Assembly: GCA_023818725.1 (NCBI GenBank)
Contig: JAMWBX010000060.1
Coordinates: 1 to 7,236, forward strand
Length of the DNA stretch: 7,236 nucleotides
From: Candidatus Omnitrophota bacterium
Lineage (GTDB): Bacteria > Ratteibacteria > UBA8468 > B48-G9 > DTJG01
Direction of reading: 5' to 3'
This document shows, one piece after another, positions 1-5,498 of this stretch. Both the position numbers and the translations under genes were made by a program. Position 1 is the first letter of the stretch, and every line of letters begins with the position of its first letter. The notes below the pieces were generated by a model. It was not told where the DNA came from, did not search any database, and worked only from the letters and a program-made list of their open reading frames with translations.

Positions 1-1786
1 TCAACCCGAGAAGCCCAATAAGATGTGTAACCCTGTGCATTCTCAGGTATGGTTCGCCATCAAGAGTCATGGTCAAAAGTGCCAAAGGCCCATTCTGGCC
101 GTATGAAAGAATTTCCTCGATGAAACGGCGCTTTTCAATATGAGCCTTTACTGCAAGATTCATCCAGTTTTCCAGGTTTTGAAAAAGCCTGCGGTCGTCA
201 TGGTCAGAATTATAGGCAACTCTTGGAAGGTTTAGCGTAACATTTTGCAATGCAGAAAACCTCATCTTCCACGGTGTTTGTGCATCCCTGATATCTGAAG
301 CTTCCAACTTGAAAGACAATCTGCAACATTCACTGATTCTTGCCGTGTTATCCCTGTCAAAAACAAAGTATGGATTACCTTTTTCAACAGCAACAAGACA
401 TACCAGTTCCATAAACTCTTCCCAGCCTGGAGTCTCAAAAAGCCTGTTTGTTATATGAAGAAGTGGCTTTGGAAAGAAAAATGGCCTTCCAATTCCATCT
501 CCCTCGAGATAAACCTCAAAAAGGGCTTTTGCAAATCTTTGCGCAGTTTTTTGATATTCACTGTATTTTTTACCGGTTTGTCTCCCACCTGGTCCAATTG
601 CTTCCACATTTAAAAAGTGATCTGGTACCTCCCAGTATAAATTGATATCACTGAAAATTGCCTGCCCACCTCTTGCCACTGCCTGCTGACTATATTCATA
701 TATCATCATCTGAGCAAGCTGTTTTATCTCGGAGGCAGAAAGACCTTCAAGAAAAGGCGCAAAAAATATATTGACGGCATCCCAGCCAATTGCACCATTG
801 AAGTGCCCCTGTAGAGCAGCAGAAAATTTTACCATGTGCGCTAGCAAAGTCTCGGGATGTTTCGCCGGCTTTGCTATCGAAAGAGCGTTCGGTAGGTGAA
901 GCCCAAATTTTTTCACATATTCAAGGGATTGTCCTGAGCAATAAGGCCTATCAATAAAACCGAGGTCGTGAAGATGTATGTCTCCATGAAGATGGGCGTC
1001 AGAAACATCCGGCGAAAAAACCTCAAGAAGTGCGAATTCCTTTTTTATCTGTTCAGCAAGAGTCAGATTTGTCGCCTCAGGATTGTGTGGGATATTAGCA
1101 TTTTCCTTATTGGGATTGAATATTACGTTTTTTACATCGTATAGTGGCAGTCCGAGCCGTGTATATTTTCTTCTGGCATCCTCAAACCCGTACTCCACAA
1201 GTTTTGCATTGACAAGCTCTCTGATTAGTGGGGCAGTCAGTTTTTTTACCTTTGAAGCAATAATAAATTTTTCCACCTCTATTGCTATAAACCTTGCTAT
1301 ACTTTGTTTTATTCCTGTTTCTTTTATAAGGGAATCAACAATCTTCTCGATATCCCACTGGACAATATCTTCCCTGCTTGTTCTCACAAAAAGGCTCAGA
1401 TCCGTGGATTCCTTGATTCTGGCAATTTCCTGCTGTTCTTCAATAATGTCTTTCTCAATGATACCACTGGTAATCTGTCTTATTCTTGCTCTTTTCTCTC
1501 TATAGAGTATATATGCCTTGGCTGTCTTTGCGTGACCGGTTTTTATAAGGACCTTTTCTACAATGTCCTGAATCTCCTCCACTGTTGGAATTTTACCGAG
1601 AAATTCTTTATTAAGATAAACTGTTACTGCCTCAGCAAGGTCTTCAGCAAGATATCTGTCCTGACCTCCAACACTCTGCGCCGCCTTAAAAATAGCATCC
1701 GCTATCTTCTTTTTTTCAAAGGGTACAATTCTTCCATCCCTTTTACGAATAAATTCAATTTTCTTACTATTTATCTTGCTTTGCAT
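1..1786 (-). CDS. nrdD: Anaerobic (class III) ribonucleoside-triphosphate reductase, N-terminal 595 residues (partial at left edge)
   Basis: NrdD reduces ribonucleoside triphosphates to deoxyribonucleotides in the cytoplasm with a glycyl radical, so it works only without oxygen. My translation is open from the ATG at 1786 to the window edge: 595 codons plus one base. Residues about 9-100 form an ATP-cone (IEFIRKRDGRIVPFEKKKI), the allosteric nucleotide-binding domain. The catalytic barrel follows, with HLHGDIHLHDLGFIDRPYCSG at about 265-285 (Cys283, the likely substrate-side cysteine), GPGGRQTG near 398, ISECCRLSF at 484-492 (Cys487/488, the likely thiyl-radical loop) and QNVTLNLPRVAY near 514. 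The C-terminus with the zinc cysteines and the glycyl-radical RVxGY-type motif lies outside. The start is supported by a strong AAGGGGAG ribosome binding site. It overlaps the end of nrdR by 20 bases, so the two are cotranscribed. The activase gene nrdG is not visible and may lie further left. Confidence 0.95.
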   Translation of the reverse strand, partial: MQSKINSKKIEFIRKRDGRIVPFEKKKIADAIFKAAQSVGGQDRYLAEDLAEAVTVYLNKEFLGKIPTVEEIQDIVEKVLIKTGHAKTAKAYILYREKRARIRQITSGIIEKDIIEEQQEIARIKESTDLSLFVRTSREDIVQWDIEKIVDSLIKETGIKQSIARFIAIEVEKFIIASKVKKLTAPLIRELVNAKLVEYGFEDARRKYTRLGLPLYDVKNVIFNPNKENANIPHNPEATNLTLAEQIKKEFALLEVFSPDVSDAHLHGDIHLHDLGFIDRPYCSGQSLEYVKKFGLHLPNALSIAKPAKHPETLLAHMVKFSAALQGHFNGAIGWDAVNIFFAPFLEGLSASEIKQLAQMMIYEYSQQAVARGGQAIFSDINLYWEVPDHFLNVEAIGPGGRQTGKKYSEYQKTAQRFAKALFEVYLEGDGIGRPFFFPKPLLHITNRLFETPGWEEFMELVCLVAVEKGNPYFVFDRDNTARISECCRLSFKLEASDIRDAQTPWKMRFSALQNVTLNLPRVAYNSDHDDRRLFQNLENWMNLAVKAHIEKRRFIEEILSYGQNGPLALLTMTLDGEPYLRMHRVTHLIGLLGL

Positions 1787-2240
1787 TGCTTTCTCCCCTT
1801 ATTTTTTCAACCTCTTTCTGAAATTCAGATACATCCTTGAATCTTCTGTAAACAGATGCAAATCTGACATATGCAACTTCATCAAGGTTGCGAAGCTTCT
1901 CAACAATAAGATTGCCAATATCTTCTGAAGGGACTTCCTTTTCAAACCTTTGTTTGAATTCCTGCTCTATTTCATCAACGATCATAGAAATTTGTTCAGT
2001 GCTCACCGGTCTTTTTTCACACGCTTTCTGAATGCCAGAAAATATCTTTTCTCTCATGAACTTTTCTCTTCTTCCATCTTTTTTGACAACAATCAATGGT
2101 TTTTCTTCAATTTCTTCGTAAGTGGTATATCTTTTTTCGCAACGAAGACACTCCCTTCTTCTTCTGATTTGCAAACCGTCTTCGCTTTCCCTGGAATCAA
2201 TAACTTTATCTTCACGAAAACCGCAGTATGGACATTTCAT
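1767..2240 (-). CDS. nrdR: Transcriptional repressor NrdR
   Basis: NrdR is the nucleotide-sensing repressor of bacterial ribonucleotide reductase genes. It has the full family architecture in 157 residues, close to the usual length of about 150. An N-terminal zinc ribbon carries Cys3, Cys6, Cys31 and Cys34 (MKCPYCG...ECLRCEKRYTTYE), with the basic RRRR stretch at 26-29 that is part of the DNA-binding module. An ATP-cone follows from about residue 49 (IVVKKDGRREKF) to about 140, matching the ATP-cone that starts the adjacent reductase. The start is fixed by the invariant MKCPYC beginning. No Shine-Dalgarno sequence precedes it: a NrdR-box-like palindrome sits there instead. It is the first gene of an operon with nrdD, and the two boxes in its promoter imply autoregulation. 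The short C-terminal tail after the ATP-cone is Lys/Glu-rich and unremarkable. Confidence 0.97.
   Translation of the reverse strand: MKCPYCGFREDKVIDSRESEDGLQIRRRRECLRCEKRYTTYEEIEEKPLIVVKKDGRREKFMREKIFSGIQKACEKRPVSTEQISMIVDEIEQEFKQRFEKEVPSEDIGNLIVEKLRNLDEVAYVRFASVYRRFKDVSEFQKEVEKIRGESNAKQDK
1793..1800 (-). promoter_or_regulatory. Ribosome binding site of nrdD inside nrdR
   Basis: AAGGGGAG, read on the minus strand, ends six bases before the nrdD ATG and lies inside the last codons of nrdR. It fixes the nrdD start at 1786 and contrasts with the SD-less starts of the operon-first genes in this window. Confidence 0.8.
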
Positions 2241-2255
2241 CGCAATATATTGTGT
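2240..2255. promoter_or_regulatory. NrdR box 1 (start-codon-proximal)
   Basis: The sequence TCGCAATATATTGTGT (plus strand) contains the perfect palindrome CAATATATTG at 2243-2252 and fits the known NrdR-box pattern acaCwAtATaTwGtgt closely. It begins on the complement of the first base of the nrdR start codon and covers the expected transcription start and the whole leader. NrdR bound here would block transcription of nrdR-nrdD. The match to the published pattern is by eye. Confidence 0.8.
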
Positions 2256-2263
2256 TCAATCTG

Positions 2264-2292
2264 ATTTTAATATACTACATTTTGTTTGTCAA
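2264..2292 (-). promoter_or_regulatory. Promoter of nrdR-nrdD
   Basis: On the minus strand a perfect -35 TTGACA (2292-2287) is separated by 17 bases from the -10 TAAAAT (2269-2264), a five-of-six match to TATAAT. The predicted transcription start is near 2256-2257, leaving a leader of only about 16 bases, all of it inside NrdR box 1. The 106-base gap to the next gene (2241-2346) holds nothing else that I recognise beyond this promoter and its boxes. Confidence 0.8.
2272..2287. promoter_or_regulatory. NrdR box 2 (in the promoter spacer)
   Basis: ATACTACATTTTGTTT (plus strand) matches 12 of 16 positions of the NrdR-box pattern, including the outer C and G anchors. Its centre is 32 bp from that of box 1 with a 16-bp gap, which is the tandem same-face spacing (about three helical turns) known for NrdR sites. 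It occupies most of the -35/-10 spacer. It is weaker than box 1 on its own, and the spacing is the main support. Confidence 0.65.
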
Positions 2293-2346
2293 GTCCCTTG
2301 TGCAGAGAAAGGAAACCTCTTACTTCCTGAATTAAAAAGAAACAAA

Positions 2347-3585
2347 TCATTTCCATTCATCAAGGATTTTTGTGTCTGAAATGGTCGGAGTTTCTTTACT
2401 GTTTGAACAGGGGATAAGAGCCACTCTTATGACTGATTCAGTTGTTTCATTGATATTTATCGCAATATTTTTAATGCCTGAATTTTTGTTCTGCCCTTCA
2501 GGGTCAGGACAACCGGGAAGTGATTTTGGTTGAATAATAGAAAAAGTCGCATTTTCCGGTGAAATAATTTTGCAGAGCAACTTTTCTTTTCCCTGATACA
2601 AAATTATTTCCCTGTTTCCATTTTTAGCTTTGATGTCAGCCTCAGTATGCAAGAACCACCAGATGCTCCCTTTTTCTCTAAGTTCGATCTCATCCTGAAC
2701 AATAATAATTCCCTCTTTCTTATCAAGAAATATCCCTCTCTTTACCATATTCGCGTGCTTTTTGTAAGCATCGGTAATATCGTCTATCGCAAAGGAGTAC
2801 TCATTTTTTGAAATAAAACTTATAATTTTTGCTGATGCAAGTGGATCCTGGTCAGGATAATTACCCGGGTTTATAACAACTGTGCTATGCCCTTCAGCCC
2901 TCAATCTGTAATAATTCCATCTTTCTTTTCCAAAATAACCCAAAAGATTATAATTGTCGTATCCCGGGTCCATAATCCATCTATGTCCGAGAGCGTCCAT
3001 TACAAAACTCCCGATATCAAGATGCGAATGACTGAAACTATTTTTCCCTGCTTTGAAACCCACAAATATCGCATCTCTGTCTTCCCAGTCAGATCTCATT
3101 GTAACAACTTCAATGTTCCTGAAATACCTGTCACAGGGCATATTCGCCTTCGTAGGCTCCACAGGCGACTGGAACCAGATAAGGTCAAGGGGATGAAAAA
3201 AAGCATATTTGAACGCATACCAGGCAAAAGTCTTGTTCTTAAATTTTTTAGAGAGATAAAACATCTGTGGAGCGCTCACAACTCTATCTGAACTATCAGC
3301 AAAATTAAATGTTTTATCAATAGGTCCTGCGATATAAATCGGAAAAAAACCAGTTTCAGAAACACCTTCCATTTCAAGAAAATTAAAATCGTGTCTTATT
3401 GAGCTTTCAAGCGCCGCCAGAAAGATGAAGTTATACTGGGTGGCATAAGCCCAGTATCCAAAACCCTCTCCCCATCCTCCGTCAGGAGCAAATTCCTTCA
3501 TAGCCAGAGGAAGGGATTTCATCATATTATCAAGAATTTCAACGCATATTTCTGGTTCCTCATCAAGCAATGCGATCGCCGCCAT
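2347..3585 (-). CDS. Heparinase II/III-family protein, C-terminal part (frameshifted)
   Basis: This is the second part of a polysaccharide lyase-like protein whose first part lies in another frame immediately upstream. It starts inside the (alpha/alpha) toroid domain: PDGGWGEGFGYWAYATQY at 34-51 carries the conserved Tyr-rich segment. It continues into the heparinase II/III-like beta-sandwich domain with FSHSHLDIGSFVMDALG at about 184-200, where His186/His188 are catalytic or metal-site candidates, and WIMDPGYDNYN. Family members cleave uronic-acid-containing polysaccharides such as heparin-like glycans or alginate by beta-elimination. The actual substrate cannot be read from the sequence. 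The ATG at 3585 lacks a ribosome binding site and falls within the conserved core, so I do not believe it is an independent start. Joined to the upstream part, the protein would have about 621 residues, normal for the family. It is the last gene of the lepB operon. Confidence 0.85.
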   Translation of the reverse strand: MAAIALLDEEPEICVEILDNMMKSLPLAMKEFAPDGGWGEGFGYWAYATQYNFIFLAALESSIRHDFNFLEMEGVSETGFFPIYIAGPIDKTFNFADSSDRVVSAPQMFYLSKKFKNKTFAWYAFKYAFFHPLDLIWFQSPVEPTKANMPCDRYFRNIEVVTMRSDWEDRDAIFVGFKAGKNSFSHSHLDIGSFVMDALGHRWIMDPGYDNYNLLGYFGKERWNYYRLRAEGHSTVVINPGNYPDQDPLASAKIISFISKNEYSFAIDDITDAYKKHANMVKRGIFLDKKEGIIIVQDEIELREKGSIWWFLHTEADIKAKNGNREIILYQGKEKLLCKIISPENATFSIIQPKSLPGCPDPEGQNKNSGIKNIAININETTESVIRVALIPCSNSKETPTISDTKILDEWK

Positions 3586-4211
3586 TTTATGCCGCCATTA
3601 CATACCTGATTCCAGTTATTCTTTACCATGTGCCACCGGCCATATATTGAATTTCCGCGATATGTATTTACAGCAGGATTCAAAGCGAAAGATATTAGTG
3701 CCTGCTTAATTGTTTTTCTCTGTTCTGGGCTCCAATCTTTGTAACACCAGTCATAGCCGATGGCAAATGCGTGCGCCATTTCCGCTGTGTCGAGAAAGTG
3801 TGGTGGATTCCAGTCAGGAAAGTTTGCCGCAGCGTTCAGTTCCTGCCATAATCTTTCCAGATACTTTTTGTCCTTTTCAATGTTATAAACAAAAGCAAGA
3901 AAATACACCCTTTCAAGAACCTTTCTTGAGACAAAAAGCAATCTTTTTCCATCAGGAATTTCATATCTTGAAACACTTTCTTCACAGATTTTTTCTGCTT
4001 TTTCTTTAATTTTTTTGTAAAAATCCTGCGCCTGTGGATTGCTTTTCAGCAAATTTCTAACATCATTCAAAGTTTCCTGATTTAAAATCAGACGTGGTCT
4101 TTCTTTTTTCAACTTATCGAGCCACATTATTTGCTCACCTGTTAGAAAATTGAAAATCCCAAGCATCAAAAAAACTGTCAGAAATGTTTTCATATTATAA
4201 GTCATTATCAT
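3522..4211 (-). CDS. Heparinase II/III-family protein, N-terminal part with signal peptide (frameshifted)
   Basis: This is the first part of the lyase-like protein. Residues 7-25 (MKTFLTVFLMLGIFNFLTG) form a Sec signal peptide, so the product was meant for the periplasm or outside. The toroid domain follows with HFLDTAEMAHAFAIGYDW and HMVKNNWNQVCNGG at about 194-207, a conserved active-site Asn/Trp segment of this family. After Lys209 the frame runs into about 20 unrelated residues (TGG CGG...) and stops. The conserved continuation (MAAIALLDEEPE) is in the next frame. The break lies at the four-A run at 3585-3588, and one extra A would restore a family-like sequence. The start at 4211 overlaps the stop of the preceding gene as ATGA. 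ATGs at 4205 or 4193 are alternatives, and the last would give the tightest signal peptide. The cause may be a pseudogene, a sequencing error or, less likely, recoding. Confidence 0.85.
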   Translation of the reverse strand: MIMTYNMKTFLTVFLMLGIFNFLTGEQIMWLDKLKKERPRLILNQETLNDVRNLLKSNPQAQDFYKKIKEKAEKICEESVSRYEIPDGKRLLFVSRKVLERVYFLAFVYNIEKDKKYLERLWQELNAAANFPDWNPPHFLDTAEMAHAFAIGYDWCYKDWSPEQRKTIKQALISFALNPAVNTYRGNSIYGRWHMVKNNWNQVCNGGIKWRRSHCLMRNQKYALKFLII

Positions 4212-4666
4212 TCAAAATCATATCCCATCTCATCAAGCCTGAAAATTTTCCATTTGAAATCCTCTTTTCTCATTTTTAAAATAAAACGACCTGCTTCTCT
4301 GTAAATCTCGCCATCCGCACTTACTATGCTTGCTGTGGCTAAAAATTTTACAGTCGCTTCTTTTTTTTCAATTTCAGTTTCCATCTGGCTTATACTGATA
4401 TTTATCCGTTTGAACATATCAATATTGTTCCTCAAAAAAATATAAAGAGTTCCATAGGTGTTGTCGAAACAATCCCTGTAATCAAGCGTGAAGTGACGGA
4501 TAAAACTTGATACATCCTTCCTCTCAATCTCATCTACAGCCATTGAAATAGCCTTTCGAATCCTTGCATCCTCATCAGGAAAAAAAACAATCTTAACGCC
4601 ATAAGAAATGCCTGCTGCGATAATAAGAAAAACACGGAACTTAAGAATCGATTTCTTTTTTCTCAT
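4208..4666 (-). CDS. Small membrane-anchored protein, NTF2-like fold suspected
   Basis: I do not recognise a named family. The 152-residue product has a basic N-terminus (MRKKKSILKFR) and one hydrophobic segment at about 11-29, suggesting an inner-membrane anchor with the rest outside the cytoplasm, or an uncleaved signal. The remainder begins with an amphipathic helix (RIRKAISMAVDEIERKDVSSFIRHFTLDY). It then has alternating strands (ISISQMETEIEKKEATVKFLATASIV...REAGRFILKMRKEDFKWKIFRLDEMGY). This helix-then-curved-sheet pattern, including the closing F-W-K-I-x-R-L-D strand, resembles NTF2-like/SnoaL-type small domains. The gene overlaps the stop of lepB by ATGA and its own stop overlaps the lyase start by ATGA, so the three are translated from one message. 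A role in assisting secretion or the lyase is inference from context only. Confidence 0.75.
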   Translation of the reverse strand: MRKKKSILKFRVFLIIAAGISYGVKIVFFPDEDARIRKAISMAVDEIERKDVSSFIRHFTLDYRDCFDNTYGTLYIFLRNNIDMFKRINISISQMETEIEKKEATVKFLATASIVSADGEIYREAGRFILKMRKEDFKWKIFRLDEMGYDFE

Positions 4667-5148
4667 CTATACCCGATAACCCGCCCAGTAATATTTTTTT
4701 TGGAGATTTGAGGATGAAAATGATCTTCCCATCTGGTTAATCTATTATCGCCACATACAAACATTTTACCGTTTTTCACAGCAAAAAGCTTAACATTCCA
4801 GTCGCCTTTTTCTTCAAGATATGGTTCTTCAATCAGTTTTCCATTGATAAAAAGATCTCCGTTTTTGAACTCGACTGTCTCACCGGAAAAAGCAATGATC
4901 CTTTTGACAAAGTACACATAGGGTCTGTTTGATGTTCTGAAAACGACAATATCAAACCTTTCGGGTTCGTTTATTTTGTAAGCAATTTTATTTACAAAAA
5001 CAATTGAACCATCACGTATTGTTGGCTCCATGCTCATTCCAAATGCCCGAAACCACTGAATAAAAAATAAGCGCAAAATAATTAAAGCGAAAATGACGGC
5101 TATGGTCCTGATAAAAGCAAGTCGCCAGTTTTCAGGAAAAATTTTCAT
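4663..5148 (-). CDS. lepB: Signal peptidase I (short form)
   Basis: Type I signal peptidase removes signal peptides from exported proteins at the outer face of the cytoplasmic membrane with a Ser/Lys dyad. The 161 residues show one membrane anchor at about 11-32, then GMSMEPT with nucleophile Ser39, FDIVVF (65-70), and VYFVKRIIAFSGE with general base Lys82, followed by a short strand region and CGDNR. The protein is a minimal, single-anchor version, near the length of Gram-positive SipS-type enzymes and much shorter than E. coli LepB. Its last box reads GDNRLTRWEDH rather than the usual GDNRxxSxDSR, so the conserved Ser/Asp/Arg that support the active site are altered. It is the first gene of an operon whose last product carries a signal peptide. 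No clear ribosome binding site is seen before the ATG at 5148, and no convincing promoter was found in the 170 bases upstream. Confidence 0.9.
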   Translation of the reverse strand: MKIFPENWRLAFIRTIAVIFALIILRLFFIQWFRAFGMSMEPTIRDGSIVFVNKIAYKINEPERFDIVVFRTSNRPYVYFVKRIIAFSGETVEFKNGDLFINGKLIEEPYLEEKGDWNVKLFAVKNGKMFVCGDNRLTRWEDHFHPQISKKNITGRVIGYR

Positions 5149-5193
5149 AGATATCAGAATTGGGGTTGAATCAACTTATGAAAACAAAAACAA

Positions 5194-5302
5194 AGGGTGA
5201 GGGATTTGAGCGCCCTCGCCTCCCACTGCGGCTCGGGTCGGCCACCGCTGGAATTGCTACGCTTGCTCGCAATTCCTTAACTTCGCTCCAGTTCAAATCC
5301 CT
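5194..5302. repeat. GC-rich inverted-repeat element mimicking the tRNA-Ser tail
   Basis: This GC-rich stretch in an AT-rich context lies directly downstream of tRNA-Ser. Its ends are a 10-bp perfect inverted repeat, AGGGATTTGA (5200-5209) and TCAAATCCCT (5293-5302). Inside are a hairpin with an 8-bp perfect stem GGAATTGC/GCAATTCC (5250-5257 and 5269-5276, 11-base loop) and a smaller one GCGG/CCGC (5228-5231, 5245-5248). The lepB-side end, AGGGTGAGGGATTTGA (5194-5209), is identical over 16 bases to the T-arm/acceptor part of tRNA-Ser at 5322-5337. Read on the minus strand it can form a T-arm-like hairpin (GAGGG, loop CGCTCAAAT, CCCTC). A T-rich tract (5181-5194 on the minus strand) follows, so the structure might also end tRNA transcription. 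It encodes no convincing protein. I believe it is a small dispersed repeat; whether it is mobile is unknown. Confidence 0.7.
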
Positions 5303-5318
5303 TATCAAAGATCTTAAG

Positions 5319-5402
5319 CGGAGGGTGAGGGATTTGAACCCCCATGTCCCGCGAGGGACGGTGGATTTCAAGTCCACTGCCTTACCGTTAGGCTAACCCT
5401 CC
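5319..5402 (-). tRNA. tRNA-Ser (anticodon UGA)
   Basis: The minus strand folds as a class II tRNA. It has a 7-bp acceptor GGAGGGT/ACCCTCC with discriminator G, a D-arm GCCTAACGGTAAGGC and an anticodon arm GTGGA-CTTGAAA-TCCAC with anticodon TGA. A long variable arm GTCCC-TCGC-GGGAC and a T-arm GGGGG-TTCAAAT-CCCTC complete it. The long variable arm, the G discriminator and the anticodon all agree on serine (UCN codons). CCA is not encoded: the gene is followed by CTTAAG, so the tail must be added by nucleotidyltransferase. Confidence 0.95.
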
Positions 5403-5418
5403 GAAATCCTGCCGTAAT

Positions 5419-5447
5419 ATTATATCAGGAACACAGGCCTTTTGAAA
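5419..5447 (-). promoter_or_regulatory. Promoter of tRNA-Ser
   Basis: On the minus strand a perfect -10 TATAAT (5424-5419) lies 16 bases before the mature tRNA 5' end, giving a transcription start near 5411. A weak -35 TTTCAA (5447-5442) is 17 bases upstream. The -10 match and its position support the call; the -35 is poor. Confidence 0.65.
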
Positions 5448-5462
5448 ATATAAATATACTGG

Positions 5463-5491
5463 TTGACTTTGGTATCCATTGAGATTATTAT
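5463..5491 (+). promoter_or_regulatory. Promoter of mscS-truA-murB
   Basis: TTGACT (5463-5468) and TATTAT (5486-5491) are separated by exactly 17 bases, each five of six to the sigma70 consensus. The expected start of transcription is at about 5497-5499, that is, on or next to the mscS ATG at 5499. The message would therefore be leaderless or nearly so, which agrees with the lack of any Shine-Dalgarno sequence there. It is divergent from the tRNA-Ser promoter about 16 bases away. Confidence 0.7.
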
Positions 5492-5498
5492 TTAATCT

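Noticed and set aside
1083..1840. Plus-strand open frames of 140 and 178 residues
   Set aside because: They lie antisense to nrdD and nrdR, whose protein motifs are unmistakable, and their products are Phe/Ser/Leu-rich with no recognisable domain.
2310..2328. Possible terminator after the heparinase gene (AGGAA/TTCCT, 9-base loop)
   Set aside because: The stem has only five pairs and no proper run of T follows it.
3578..3599. Two 9-base copies of GCCGCCATT with a 13-base period at the frameshift, as a tandem duplication causing the break
   Set aside because: Removing one 13-base unit would not restore the frame, whereas one added A does, so the repeat is probably incidental.
5149..5193. Promoter for lepB between the repeat element and its start codon
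   Set aside because: TTGATT and GATATC-like hexamers exist but no pair has acceptable spacing. The source of lepB transcription remains unclear.
5194..5337. Attachment sites of an integrated genomic island at tRNA-Ser
   Set aside because: The direct repeats are only 128 bp apart and there is no integrase or cargo, so a small repeat element is the better description.
5160..5396. Open frames on both strands across the tRNA region (78 and 68 residues)
   Set aside because: They translate the tRNA-Ser and the repeat element. Phrases such as RRVRDLNPHVPRGTVDFKSTALPLG are the usual false translation of a tRNA gene.
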